64,000 bases of DNA from positions 2,728,001 to 2,792,000 of the forward strand of contig NZ_QPES01000001.1 in assembly GCF_009455685.1 (NCBI RefSeq), read 5' to 3'. How positions within the stretch are numbered: position 1 is the first letter of the stretch; each line of letters begins with the position of its first letter. Shown here in pieces: positions 8,923 through 17,704 of this stretch. Below the pieces are notes generated by a model. The model was not told where the DNA came from. It searched no databases and was given only the letters and a program-made list of their open reading frames with translations. The DNA comes from Paraburkholderia hayleyella. Lineage in GTDB: Bacteria; Pseudomonadota; Gammaproteobacteria; Burkholderiales; Burkholderiaceae. A program made the translations under genes and the position numbers.

Positions 8923-9615
8923 ATGGTCCGAAGAACCAAGGAAGAAGCGCAGGAGACACGCAACAGCATTCTGGATGCCGCCGAACAAATTTTTTTTGAA
9001 AAAGGTGTATCGCGCACTTCGCTGGCTGATATCGCTCACGCAGCGGGCGTCACGCGCGGCGCAATCTATTGGCATTTTGCTAACAAAGGCGATCTTTTTA
9101 CGGAAATGTTCGACCGTGTGCTCTTGCCGCTCGATGAACTCAAGGCCGCCACGCTGAACCCCCACGAGGTCGATCCGCTCGGCCGGCTCATCGAAATCTG
9201 CAAGCTTTGCGTGCGCGACACGTTCAATAACCCACAACGGCGCCGGGTATTCAACATTTTATTTTTGAAGTGTGAATTCGTTGAAGAAATGGGGCCCGTC
9301 ATGCTGCGCTACCAAACCAATATGCTCGAAGCATTGAGCAATATTGAAGGGGGTCTGCGCAACGCGATTTCAAAAGGGCAACTGCCCGTCGATCTGGACA
9401 CCCCTCGCGCCGCCGCTATGTTGCATGCTTTCGTCAGCGGCACACTGCGCGACATGCTGTTTTTGCCAGGCACGATGGGCGATGGCGCCTATGCCGAAGC
9501 GACGGTCGAAGCCATGTTCGACACGCTGCGTCTAAGCCGCAGGCTGCGCATCCCAATCCCTCTCGTTCCAGCGGTCGGCCAAGACCCGATGCCCAGCCGC
9601 GTTAAGACACATTGA
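8923..9615 (+). CDS. TetR/AcrR family repressor of the divergent efflux operon
   Basis: The 230-residue protein starts MVRRTKEEAQETR and has a classic TetR N-terminal helix-turn-helix (TSLADIAHAAGVTRGAIYWHFANKGDLF, residues about 33-60). This is close to AcrR, TtgR and BpeR-type regulators. The rest is the ligand-binding helical domain. It is transcribed away from the adaptor-pump-channel operon, and an AcrR-like operator lies between them, so autoregulation plus repression of the pump is the likely role. Its last 14 bases overlap the convergent CoxG-like gene. Confidence 0.92.
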   Translation: MVRRTKEEAQETRNSILDAAEQIFFEKGVSRTSLADIAHAAGVTRGAIYWHFANKGDLFTEMFDRVLLPLDELKAATLNPHEVDPLGRLIEICKLCVRDTFNNPQRRRVFNILFLKCEFVEEMGPVMLRYQTNMLEALSNIEGGLRNAISKGQLPVDLDTPRAAAMLHAFVSGTLRDMLFLPGTMGDGAYAEATVEAMFDTLRLSRRLRIPIPLVPAVGQDPMPSRVKTH

Positions 9616-10369
9616 GCCAGCGCACCAGATACAGCAGCAACGCTGCAAAAAAAATCATCGCTGCCCACACCCAGTAAGGCATGGCATGCGGCACCGGCTC
9701 CTCACGCACCATGCCGTGTGCGCTACGCAAAGACCCAGCGGTGCGGCCCGTCAGCATGTCGTCGCGGCCGCGGGCGTGTCGTGTTACCGCAACGCCAAGA
9801 TGTATCGGACGCAAAAAAACATGCTGTCTGCCTACCGCATTGTCCCGGCGCGCATGATTAGGCCCCACGCCGTGCTTGGCCTGGATGACGGCACAAAATT
9901 CCGTGAAAAAATCATCCGCGAGTTCATGCAACGCGTTTTCGATCTGACGTGCAGGCAGTTCGGCCAGCGCCCCCGCCGACATCGCCCACACTGAATAATC
10001 GATCCGTGTACCGGGCTCCGTGTCTGGCTGGCCAGCCCCATCATCGGCGCCAAGCTCGATGCTGATCTGGCCGCGTAGCGAACCAATGCCGTCCGCACGC
10101 GCCTTGAAATTCAGCGTGCGTTGTGCGGGCACCGCTGCCTGTGCCGCCATGGCATCGTTAGCCCGCTGGCTGGCCACATGCGCGCGAATCTCGTAGCACG
10201 CGCGCAGCGGTCCGAGCGGCACAACGAGCATCAACCTATATCCGCCGTTCGGCAGGCGCTCGAAGGTCTCGCAGTGGTCAAGGCTCGCGCGCAACAGTGC
10301 GATGTCCTGTAACGCGGCGCTCACATCAGATAGCGCAAGCGGAATCCGTAATGCGTCATTCAGTTCCAT
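9602..10369 (-). CDS. SRPBCC/CoxG-like protein with C-terminal membrane anchor
   Basis: The 255-residue product begins MELNDALRIPLALSDV and has a START-like pattern (binding of the leaving sector as in LLRASLDHCETFERL, then GGYRLMLVVPLGPLRACYEI) typical of the CoxG/carbon monoxide dehydrogenase subunit G family. A hydrophobic helix near residues 230-250 (YWVWAAMIFFAALLLYLV) would anchor it in the inner membrane with the SRPBCC domain in the cytoplasm. No CO dehydrogenase genes are nearby, so the CO link should not be assumed. The gene is convergent with, and overlaps by 14 bp, the TetR gene. The long linker between domains looks poorly conserved. Confidence 0.75.
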   Translation of the reverse strand: MELNDALRIPLALSDVSAALQDIALLRASLDHCETFERLPNGGYRLMLVVPLGPLRACYEIRAHVASQRANDAMAAQAAVPAQRTLNFKARADGIGSLRGQISIELGADDGAGQPDTEPGTRIDYSVWAMSAGALAELPARQIENALHELADDFFTEFCAVIQAKHGVGPNHARRDNAVGRQHVFLRPIHLGVAVTRHARGRDDMLTGRTAGSLRSAHGMVREEPVPHAMPYWVWAAMIFFAALLLYLVRWLNVS

Positions 10370-10419
10370 GGCAACCTCCCCGACTTCGCTACTGATTAAT
10401 ATGCAGCAAACCTGGAAAA

Positions 10420-10818
10420 TTAAGATGTCTGATCAATACGGTCGACTCGCGCGGCATAAAAAGCCCGATATTCCTTGATTGCATTGACGCCAGCCAAAGG
10501 TCGGTCATAACACCAGATGGCGTTTTCAATGCGGCCTTCTTCAGTAGGCAAATGAAAATACGCCGCATCGCCTTTATAAGGGCAATGCGACGTATAAGAA
10601 GAACGTTCCAGCCGGGCCAGATTGACGCCGGTGCGCGAAAAATAAATCACCTCCGGCAAGCCTGCTTCAGCCAGCGTCAGCGCCGCTATAGAATCCGCCA
10701 CTGTCACGCCATGCTGAATTACCCGCACCCGGTGCGGCTTCAGCATCATGTCAAACCGCTGCAGCGCGGCCGCCTCAGGCAAAGGCCTCGCAGGATCAGG
10801 CGCACAAGAAAAAGTCAT
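10420..10818 (-). CDS. DUF427 domain protein
   Basis: The 132-residue protein matches the DUF427 family: VRVIQHGVTVADSIAALTLAEAGLPEVIYF near the N-terminus, then SSYTSHCPYKGDAAYFHL with the family Cys-Pro-x-Lys-Gly motif, then ENAIWCYDRPL. The start at 10818 is chosen because homologous proteins begin close to this point; the frame is open further upstream but runs into a terminator hairpin. The family adopts a small beta fold and no reaction has been firmly assigned. Confidence 0.85.
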   Translation of the reverse strand: MTFSCAPDPARPLPEAAALQRFDMMLKPHRVRVIQHGVTVADSIAALTLAEAGLPEVIYFSRTGVNLARLERSSYTSHCPYKGDAAYFHLPTEEGRIENAIWCYDRPLAGVNAIKEYRAFYAARVDRIDQTS

Positions 10819-10866
10819 GTCATCAGCCTCATCAAAGCCGCCAGCGGCGAAACGCCATTTAGCCAC

Positions 10867-10900
10867 AAAAAACCACGGGGAAAACTTCACCCGTGGTTTT
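10867..10900 (-). terminator. Rho-independent terminator downstream of the secreted-protein gene
   Basis: An 11-bp perfect stem (AAAACCACGGG at 10869-10879, CCCGTGGTTTT at 10890-10900) has a 10-nt loop. Read on the minus strand it is followed by six T residues, the layout of an intrinsic terminator. It lies 90 bp past the stop of the gene at 10991-11524. Because it lies just upstream of the DUF427 start, it separates the two transcripts. Confidence 0.8.
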
Positions 10901-10990
10901 TATTATCGGCGATAGATTCACCCGATGCGCGCCAATGTCTAATCAGACAAATACGCCACAAGCATTTAACACCCCAAAGCTAAAAACGCT

Positions 10991-11524
10991 TTATTCAATC
11001 TCCCAGCGAAATGCCGCTTTAGCGCTGCCTTTAGCAGGAATCGTAATCACCCGGCTTTGCTCGTGGCCTTGATAGGCCACCTGCAAGGCATAACGTCCCG
11101 GACGCAGCTTAACCAGCATATACGGGCCTCTTGAGGTGGCATTCAATACGGCCGTTCCATGTGAATCGGCAATTCGAACCTGAACATCCGCCAGGAAACT
11201 CGCACCCGGTCCGGTAAAGCTCAACGATAACGGCCAATGATTTTGCGCCTGCCGCATGGCTTTCGATTCATCCTGGCCAACACCGCCCGAAACGAATGAG
11301 ACATTCCCTTGCTGCTCCACCTGGGGCAAGCCTCCGCCATTTTCATTACCTGCGCTGGTGTTATCCGTCGTCGTGCCGCCGCTGATCGCAGGCGCCCTAT
11401 CCTTCGCATAAGCCGGACTCATCAGGCCTGCCCCTAACGCCAGTGCGGCAACAACCGCACAAGCGGCACTTCTTCTGTAGACACTTCGATAAACGCTGCC
11501 GTACTGCTGATCTGAACTTTTCAT
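10991..11524 (-). CDS. Secreted protein with carboxypeptidase-regulatory-like fold
   Basis: The start at 11524 gives a 177-residue protein with a signal peptide (twin-Arg-containing n-region, Ala-rich core, cleavage near SPAYA-KD). A GGGAGCAAGAG sequence precedes this ATG. The mature part has a low-complexity Gly/Asn/Thr stretch, then a beta-sandwich-like domain (VQVRIADSHGTAVLNA, then GPYMLVKLRPGRYALQVAYQG) of the kind annotated as carboxypeptidase regulatory-like or DUF4198-like. It probably acts in the periplasm or outer envelope. It follows the Do-type protease on the same strand after about 200 bp, and no partner is evident. Confidence 0.7.
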   Translation of the reverse strand: MKSSDQQYGSVYRSVYRRSAACAVVAALALGAGLMSPAYAKDRAPAISGGTTTDNTSAGNENGGGLPQVEQQGNVSFVSGGVGQDESKAMRQAQNHWPLSLSFTGPGASFLADVQVRIADSHGTAVLNATSRGPYMLVKLRPGRYALQVAYQGHEQSRVITIPAKGSAKAAFRWEIE

Positions 11525-11720
11525 TGCTCTTGCTCCCTTTTCACCGGTTTCAAATGCCATGGCCATGCAACATGCCGCACACATATTGAACCCCCGCCGT
11601 TTTGCCGTGCAGCGCGCCTATATGACGGACCCAGCCGTTGCTAGCCAGGTTCCCCCAGTCGCGCCGCGCGTAAGCACGTGGCTGCCCCAGCCGGCCTCGC
11701 TCAATACGCCTACGCCTGCC

Positions 11721-13238
11721 TCAGCCGAGATCAACCGGGATGAAAATCTGCGTGTTATCGCGCTGAATCAGTAGCGCCAGACTATTACCGGCCTGGGCCA
11801 CCCCTTGCCGAAGTTGCTCGACGCGGCTAACCGACTGGCCATTCACGGCCAGAATCACGTCCCCGGGCTGAATGCCCGCATTCGCCGCCGGCCCGCTCAC
11901 CTGCAAAACCAGCAAGCCATGCGAGGCGCCACCGCTCTGTTCCTGAGCTGTCAGCGCTCTGACCGCCACGCCCAACCGGCCTTGCAATTGCGCAGGCGCA
12001 TCGGCTGCCGCCACTTTGGTGTCGGAAAGCGCGCCAATCGTCACTTTGATGTTTTTCGTCGCCTTGCCGCGCCAGACTTGCAGCTCCGCCGTGCTACCCG
12101 GCGCCAGACCGGCCACCTGGGAGGGCAAAGCGACGGAATCCGTCACGGGCGTGCCATTCAGCGACAGGATCACGTCGCCGGGCTGCAAGTCACTTTTAGC
12201 GGCTGGGCCATCAGGGTCAACCGAACTCACTAGCGCGCCATGCGGTGTTTTCAGACCAAACGAATTGGCGAGCGTCTGGTCCATGTCCTGCACCGCCACC
12301 CCCAGGCGGCCACGATTCACATGTCCGGTTTTCATGAGATCGTCCTTGACCTTCACCGCTTCGTTGATCGGAATGGCGAACGACAAACCCTGGAACCCCC
12401 CCGTCTGCGAATAGATCATCGAATTGATACCGATCACTTCGCCTTGCAGGTTAAAAAGCGGCCCACCGGAGTTGCCGGGATTGACCGGAACATCGGTTTG
12501 AATAAAAGGCGTGTAGTTTTCGTTCGGCAACGCGCGGGACTTCGCGCTGATGATGCCGGAGGTCACGGTGTTATCGAAACCATAAGGCGAGCCAATCGCC
12601 ACCACCCACTGGCCGACCTTGCTTTGACGTGGATCGCCGATTTTCACCACGGGCAGGTTGTTCGCATCGATTTTCAGCACAGCGACATCGGATTGACGAT
12701 CCGCGCCGATCACTTTGGCGCGAAATTCGCGCTTGTCGGTGAGGCGCACGGTCACGATGTCCGCGCCGTCGACCACGTGGGCGTTCGTCAAAATATAGCC
12801 ATCGTTGCTGACGATGAAGCCCGAGCCAAGACTCGTGCCTGAACGATCCGATGGTCCCGCCCCGCCGCCACCGCCACCGCCCTCGCCGCTTCCCGGCATG
12901 CCAGGGAGGTTGCCAAAGAAGCGCCGATAAAACTGATAGAACGGGTCGTCTGGATCAATCGGCAACTGCAACGCACCGTTATTGCCGCGCAGCGCGGTCT
13001 GCTTCGTCACATGCCGGGCACTGATATTGACGACCGCCGGGCCATAGGTTTCGACCAGCCCGGAAAAATCGGGAACCCCCGTTCGGGCGGCCGCTTCAGC
13101 GGGCATCAGCGCCGCTGGAGCCGGCGCTGTAACCTGCGGCACCGGGGCCTCCTGACGATGGCCGGCGAAATAGCCGACGGACAACGCAGCCACAACGGCC
13201 AGCGCAATCGCACTGCGGGACAAGATTTTTGCTTTCAT
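11721..13238 (-). CDS. Do-type periplasmic serine endoprotease (DegP/DegQ/MucD family)
   Basis: The 505-residue HtrA protease is anchored or secreted by an N-terminal hydrophobic segment (SAIALAVVAALSVGYFAGH). The catalytic triad is visible: His154 in TNAHVV, Asp184 in RQSDVAVLKI and Ser257 in GNSGGPLF. Two PDZ domains follow (around GRLGVAVQDMDQ and GRLGVAVRALTAQ, each with the LQPGDVILSLNG or IQPGDVILAVNG motif). A Gly-rich linker (residues about 117-128) precedes the protease domain. It is expected to degrade or refold damaged envelope proteins. It lies on the same strand 117 bp behind a response regulator/histidine kinase pair, suggesting stress-responsive control. Confidence 0.95.
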   Translation of the reverse strand: MKAKILSRSAIALAVVAALSVGYFAGHRQEAPVPQVTAPAPAALMPAEAAARTGVPDFSGLVETYGPAVVNISARHVTKQTALRGNNGALQLPIDPDDPFYQFYRRFFGNLPGMPGSGEGGGGGGGAGPSDRSGTSLGSGFIVSNDGYILTNAHVVDGADIVTVRLTDKREFRAKVIGADRQSDVAVLKIDANNLPVVKIGDPRQSKVGQWVVAIGSPYGFDNTVTSGIISAKSRALPNENYTPFIQTDVPVNPGNSGGPLFNLQGEVIGINSMIYSQTGGFQGLSFAIPINEAVKVKDDLMKTGHVNRGRLGVAVQDMDQTLANSFGLKTPHGALVSSVDPDGPAAKSDLQPGDVILSLNGTPVTDSVALPSQVAGLAPGSTAELQVWRGKATKNIKVTIGALSDTKVAAADAPAQLQGRLGVAVRALTAQEQSGGASHGLLVLQVSGPAANAGIQPGDVILAVNGQSVSRVEQLRQGVAQAGNSLALLIQRDNTQIFIPVDLG

Positions 13239-13355
13239 GGGCGGGCTCCTGGATGCAAAACCGACGAATGGAATAGCCGCAAGCGTACCCAGCACCGCTT
13301 AAAAGAGTCTTAAAGCCGGAAAAGGCCCCCGGACCAGGAAGCGTCATGCACCGAA

Positions 13356-14657
13356 TCAAAAACGCACGGTCACTCTCAATCCCCCTGCAGGCGCGTCGTC
13401 CAGCGTCACCTGCGCACCTTGCTGCCCCGCGATACGCCGCACAATCGCCAGCCCCAGCCCGCTGCCCGCGATATCCGTGCGCTCACGGTTCGCCCCCGCG
13501 CCCACGCGATAAAAACGGTCGAACACACGCCCACGTTCAGCCGGTGCAATACCCGGCCCGCTATCGTCGATCCGCACTACCGGATGGCCCGCTTCCACCT
13601 GCAAGCTCACATCCACCCGGCCACCTGCCGGGGTGTATTTCGTCGCGTTATCCAGCAGGTTATTGAACATCACTCGCAGGGCTTCGGCATCGCCCGTCAC
13701 ACTCGCGGCTTCGCTCGCCTCAATACCGAGATCGACACCGCGCGCCTCAGCCAGCGAGGCGCACGCGGCCACACATTCGCCCAGCAACGGTTGCAATTCA
13801 ACGCGCTGCGGCACGCCGTGCTGATCCGGTTCGGAGCGGGCGAGCGCCAGCAATTGCCCGACCAGCCGAGTCGCACGAGCCACGCCCGCTTGCAGGTCGG
13901 TCAGCGCCTCGCTGCGAGTGACGTCATCGTGAGCCCGGGCCACCAGTTGCGCCTGGATTTGCACGGCGGCCAATGGCGTGCGCAATTCGTGCGCAGCATC
14001 CGCGACGAAGGCTTTTTGCGTCTCGAGCACGCTAGCAAGACGCTCGAGCAGCCCATTCAGCGCTTGCACCAGTGGCTGGACTTCGAGCGGCAAGCCCGTG
14101 ACAGGCAAGGGGTCCAGCGCTTCCGGATGGCGAGCTTCGAGCGCACGCGTGACGCGCCGCAGCGGCGCGAGCCCCCGTCCGACCACGACCCACACCGCGA
14201 TCCCCAGCAGGGGCAGCAGCACCAGCAGTGGCCAGATCGTACGCCACGCGACATTCGCCGCCAGCCGGTTACGCAGCGAAACCGGTTGTGCCAGTTGCAC
14301 GACGTTATCGCCCACGATAGCGCCGTACACGCGCCAGTCGCCGCGCTCGGTGTGCTCGGTCGAAAAACCGATTTCGGCGCGCGGCGCCAGCGGCGCGCGG
14401 GGATGCGAGTAATACATCAGGACCCCGTTGCGATTCCAGATCTGCAGCACGATGCCTTCGTCACCGGTATCGCGCGAGCCAAGGACCTGCGAAAACGGCT
14501 GGGCCGGCAGCGCCGCGGCGATTTCCTGTAACTGGTAGTCGAACAGCTCGTTGGCTTCGGCCAGTGCCTGACGGTAGATGAGCCAGCCGGCCAGCCCAAC
14601 CCCGAGCAACACAATGGCCAGCAGCCAGAACAGCAATTGACGGCGAATGGAGCGCAT
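13356..14657 (-). CDS. Sensor histidine kinase, OmpR-system partner (QseC-like)
   Basis: The 433-residue inner-membrane kinase has a first membrane helix at residues about 8-28, a periplasmic domain of roughly 110 residues, a second helix near 141-160 (IWPLLVLLPLLGIAVWVVV), a HAMP linker, and the H-box AAHELRTPL with phospho-accepting His223. It ends with an HATPase domain (N-box NNLLDNATKY, G-boxes DSGPGIAP and GSGLGLAIV). It begins four bases after the response regulator stop, so the two are co-transcribed. The overall look is QseC/PmrB-like. The signal is unknown; the downstream Do protease suggests an envelope or cation signal, which is inference. Confidence 0.93.
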   Translation of the reverse strand: MRSIRRQLLFWLLAIVLLGVGLAGWLIYRQALAEANELFDYQLQEIAAALPAQPFSQVLGSRDTGDEGIVLQIWNRNGVLMYYSHPRAPLAPRAEIGFSTEHTERGDWRVYGAIVGDNVVQLAQPVSLRNRLAANVAWRTIWPLLVLLPLLGIAVWVVVGRGLAPLRRVTRALEARHPEALDPLPVTGLPLEVQPLVQALNGLLERLASVLETQKAFVADAAHELRTPLAAVQIQAQLVARAHDDVTRSEALTDLQAGVARATRLVGQLLALARSEPDQHGVPQRVELQPLLGECVAACASLAEARGVDLGIEASEAASVTGDAEALRVMFNNLLDNATKYTPAGGRVDVSLQVEAGHPVVRIDDSGPGIAPAERGRVFDRFYRVGAGANRERTDIAGSGLGLAIVRRIAGQQGAQVTLDDAPAGGLRVTVRF

Positions 14658-14661
14658 CGCG

Positions 14662-15324
14662 TCAAATGTCCTTTGCCATCATGTAGCCCAGCCCGCGGAC
14701 GTTGCGGATCAGTTCAGCGCCCAGCTTCTTGCGCAACGCGTGAATGTAGACCTCGACCGTGTTGCTGCCGATCTCCTCGCCCCAACCGTACATTTTTTCT
14801 TCCAGCTGGCTTTTGGAGAGCACCGCGCCGGGGCGTGCCAGCAGCGCTTCGAGCAACGCGAATTCGCGGGCCGACAGCACCACCGGAGCACCATTCAGCG
14901 TGACCTGGCGCGCAGCGGGATCGAGTGTCAGCGGGCCATGCCGGATCGTCGAATCGCTGCGTCCCGCATGACGCCGGATCAGCGCACGCATGCGGGCGCC
15001 TAGCTCATCCAGATCGAATGGCTTGACCAGATAATCGTCCGCGCCCGCATCGAGGCCGGTGACCCGCTCGGCGATGGCGTCGCGCGCCGTCACGATCAGC
15101 ACCGGCAAGGCATGACCGCGCGCGCGCAAGGTGCGCAGCACATCGAGCCCGTCGCGCCCAGGCAGCCCCAAGTCGAGCAGCAGCAAATCGTAGGGTTCAT
15201 GCGTCACCGCATCCAGCGCCGCGGCGCCATCGTCAACCCAGTCGACGGCGAAACCCTCGCCACGTAGCGCCCGGCGCACGCCCTCGGCGATCATCCGGTC
15301 GTCTTCGACTAGCAATATCCGCAT
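14662..15324 (-). CDS. OmpR/PhoB-family response regulator (QseB-like)
   Basis: The 220-residue regulator has a receiver domain (MRILLVEDDRMIAEG, phospho-acceptor Asp51 in LLLLDLGLPG, the switch Thr in VLIVTARD and Lys in DYLVKPFD) and a winged-helix DNA-binding domain from about residue 125 (LSAREFALLEALLARPG, then VEVYIHALRKKLG). It is first in an operon with the histidine kinase and probably the Do protease. This order resembles other envelope-stress two-component loci. Confidence 0.95.
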   Translation of the reverse strand: MRILLVEDDRMIAEGVRRALRGEGFAVDWVDDGAAALDAVTHEPYDLLLLDLGLPGRDGLDVLRTLRARGHALPVLIVTARDAIAERVTGLDAGADDYLVKPFDLDELGARMRALIRRHAGRSDSTIRHGPLTLDPAARQVTLNGAPVVLSAREFALLEALLARPGAVLSKSQLEEKMYGWGEEIGSNTVEVYIHALRKKLGAELIRNVRGLGYMMAKDI

Positions 15325-15548
15325 CAGGCTCTCTTGATCTCGTAAGTCAATAAGCGGGCATTCTAGCCCGCGTCGCTCAAGGCTCCGCCCGGCGATTTTT
15401 TATCGCGCGCATGCGGTATCTCTACAATGAGCGCCTTTACCCGATCCCGATCCCGATCTTGATCGGAATGTCCGGCCTCATCTTCCTTCGACGGCCTGCC
15501 AGAAAACCGCAGCCTTTTTCATTGACTCGCCCCGTCCATGATTCGCCT
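15325..15548. other. Divergent spacer with tandem hexamer
   Basis: This 224-bp spacer lies between the response regulator and dacB, which are transcribed away from each other. It includes CCCGAT repeated three times at 15440-15457, followed by a related CTTGAT. The dacB frame is open through the second half, so a start as early as 15411 is formally possible. The proposed start at 15549 gives the more usual N-terminus. Confidence 0.4.
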
Positions 15549-17210
15549 ATGACGCACGCCTTTCTTGTTTCGCTGCTCAGCCAGCGCACCGTACCGCATC
15601 CTGCGGCACCGCCCGCGCCCAATCTCGCTGCGCTCAGCCAGCGCAACCACTTCGCCAACACACGGCGCCACCTGCTCGTCCGTGCTGCCGCGCTGCTGCT
15701 GGCCAGCTCCGCACTGCTTGGCACCGCCCCCGCCGAGGCCCGCAAAAAAGCCCCGCACCCTTCGGTCAACGCCAGCACCATCTTGCCGCCGGCCGTCATG
15801 GCCGGCTTGCAACGCGCACGCATTCCGTTGCCGGCGGTCAGCGTCGTCATCGAGAAAATCGGCGAACCTACGCCCATCGTCGCGCTCAACGCCGGGCAGC
15901 CGATGATGCCCGCCTCCACCATGAAACTCGTCACCACTTATGCTGGCCTGTCGCTGCTCGGCCCGGACTATCGCTGGCGCACCACCGCCTATGCCGATGG
16001 CGAACTCGACAGCCAGGGCGTGCTGCACGGCAATTTATATCTTCAGGGAACGGGCGACCCCAAGCTGGTACCGGAAGAGCTGATTGACCTGGTGCAAAAA
16101 ATCCGTCAGTCGGGCATTAACGGCATTGACGGCGCACTGGTGTTCGACAAGCGGTTTTTTGCTTCTGCAACGCGCGATCTGCCGCCCTTCGACAGCGATA
16201 TCCATGAGCCCTACAACGTCGGCCCCGACCCGCTGCTGTATGCCTTCAAGTCGTTACTGTTCACGCTCACGCCCGCGCCGGACGGCACAGTCGCCATCGA
16301 CGTGCTCCCCGCCCTGTCCCAGCTTCGGCTCGACAATCAGCTTCACGCCGACAGCGGGCCCTGCCGTCCCGACGCCACCACGCTCACGCCCGCCGTGACT
16401 GTCAGCCCGGATGGCGGCATCATCGCGCGTTTTAGCGGCAACTATCCGCTACGCTGCGGCCCGCGCACGATCAACTACGCCGTGCTGAACCACATGGACT
16501 TCCTCGCAGGCGGTTTTCTTGCGCAGTGGCAACAAACCGGTGGCACGTTTAACGGCACGACACGTGAAGGGGCCGTGCCGCCTGGCGCGCGGCTCATCGC
16601 CACCCATCGCAGCCCGGCGCTAGCCGATGTGGTGCGCGACATCAACAAGTTCAGCAACAACACCATGGCGCGCAACCTGTTTCTGACGATTGGCGCGGTG
16701 TCGGGCAAGCCGCCCGCGACACCGGAGCAGTCCGCGCGCGTGATCGAAACATTCCTGCATCGCAACGGGCTGCCGATGGAGCATCTCGTGCTCGACAACG
16801 GCGCGGGGCTCTCGCGTCACGAACAGGTCTCGGCACTGTCGTTGGCAGACCTGCTGCAAAACGCCAATGCCAGCCCCGTGGCCCAGGCTTTCGTCGATTC
16901 ATTGCCGGTGGTGGGCGTGGACGGCACCATGCGCCGCCGCCTGACGACTCGCCCCATCAGCGGCAACGCCCACATCAAGACCGGCACGCTGCGCGATGTT
17001 CGTGCCATCGCGGGTTATGTCGCATCGATGGATGGCACAAGTTACGTCATCGTGAGTCTCATCAACAACGACCACGCCGAAGCAGGCCAGGCCGCTCACG
17101 ATGCCCTGCTCGAATGGGTCTATGCCGGGCCAACGCAACCGTTTCCAGCCGCACCCGCCAAGCCCTATGCCAAGCCCAGGAAAAACCCGCAGCGCCAAGC
17201 CAGGCATTGA
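15549..17210 (+). CDS. dacB: D-alanyl-D-alanine carboxypeptidase/endopeptidase (PBP4 family)
   Basis: The 553-residue product has a hydrophobic export segment (LLVRAAALLLASSALLGTAPAEA, residues about 42-64) and the penicillin-binding motifs SxxK (STMK, Ser123), SNN (KFSNNTMARN) and KTG (HIKTGTLRDV). The large insertion between SxxK and SxN is typical of PBP4/DacB. It trims or cleaves peptidoglycan cross-links in the periplasm. The start is uncertain: an upstream in-frame ATG at 15411 would add a Pro/Ile-rich tract encoded by a repeat. I favour 15549. The n-region before the hydrophobic stretch is unusually long either way. Confidence 0.92.
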   Translation: MTHAFLVSLLSQRTVPHPAAPPAPNLAALSQRNHFANTRRHLLVRAAALLLASSALLGTAPAEARKKAPHPSVNASTILPPAVMAGLQRARIPLPAVSVVIEKIGEPTPIVALNAGQPMMPASTMKLVTTYAGLSLLGPDYRWRTTAYADGELDSQGVLHGNLYLQGTGDPKLVPEELIDLVQKIRQSGINGIDGALVFDKRFFASATRDLPPFDSDIHEPYNVGPDPLLYAFKSLLFTLTPAPDGTVAIDVLPALSQLRLDNQLHADSGPCRPDATTLTPAVTVSPDGGIIARFSGNYPLRCGPRTINYAVLNHMDFLAGGFLAQWQQTGGTFNGTTREGAVPPGARLIATHRSPALADVVRDINKFSNNTMARNLFLTIGAVSGKPPATPEQSARVIETFLHRNGLPMEHLVLDNGAGLSRHEQVSALSLADLLQNANASPVAQAFVDSLPVVGVDGTMRRRLTTRPISGNAHIKTGTLRDVRAIAGYVASMDGTSYVIVSLINNDHAEAGQAAHDALLEWVYAGPTQPFPAAPAKPYAKPRKNPQRQARH

Positions 17211-17704
17211 GTAATTCCTCTAGCAAAAACACTCAAAAAGCCGCGCGTGGCCCGCAGTGGAACGTGTAGGCTGTCGGGCAGCGTTTAAAACGCAGGGCGC
17301 GCCGCGCGCAGCAGGCCAGGCCCGGGTCCCGCGTCCCGGGCCCTGAATGCCGGCAACCGGAGCAACCCACGTTATTGATTCACCCGTTGCCAACACCATA
17401 ACGACAACGCCCCACCCTACGCCTTGCGGCCAGGAGGGGCGGCCCTGGAGGAAGACATTCCTGCAATTCAGCGCCGAATGGCGCCTGCCTGTCATGATGG
17501 CGCCGGTCTTTCCTGCCGGCATCGGTGGCAGGCCATGGCATCGGCACCGCACTTGTCCCACCGAAGCGACACCTCCACGGCCCCGTTTGCCACCCTGCGC
17601 GGCCCGCACAAGAGTTTGCAAGCGGCCGTCACGCTGCGCTCACGCAGCGGACGCTGCCTGCATCACATGGCAAAAACGCCACCCCTAAGAGGAGATGAAG
17701 TTAA
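17211..17704. other. 494-bp non-coding spacer
   Basis: I see no supportable gene. Open frames on both strands here lack recognisable motifs and have the Pro/Arg/Gly bias of random GC-rich sequence. An 8-bp GC-only dyad, GGCCCGGG at 17319-17326 and CCCGGGCC at 17335-17342, could help terminate dacB transcription but has no T-run. The promoter and a strong AAGAGGAG ribosome-binding site for the following lipase-like gene lie at the right end. Confidence 0.5.

Noticed and set aside
9602..10369. A carbon monoxide dehydrogenase accessory role for the CoxG-like protein
   Set aside because: No coxL, coxM or coxS genes are present. CoxG-like SRPBCC proteins occur widely outside CO oxidation.
13419..14531. 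A 370-codon plus-strand frame opposite the histidine kinase
   Set aside because: It is antisense to a kinase with all catalytic boxes, and the translated protein is Arg/Gln/His-rich noise.
17220..17688. Open frames of 113-133 codons on both strands between dacB and the GDSL gene
   Set aside because: They overlap each other, show only Arg/Pro/Gly-rich composition typical of unselected GC-rich DNA, and lack ribosome-binding sites or motifs.
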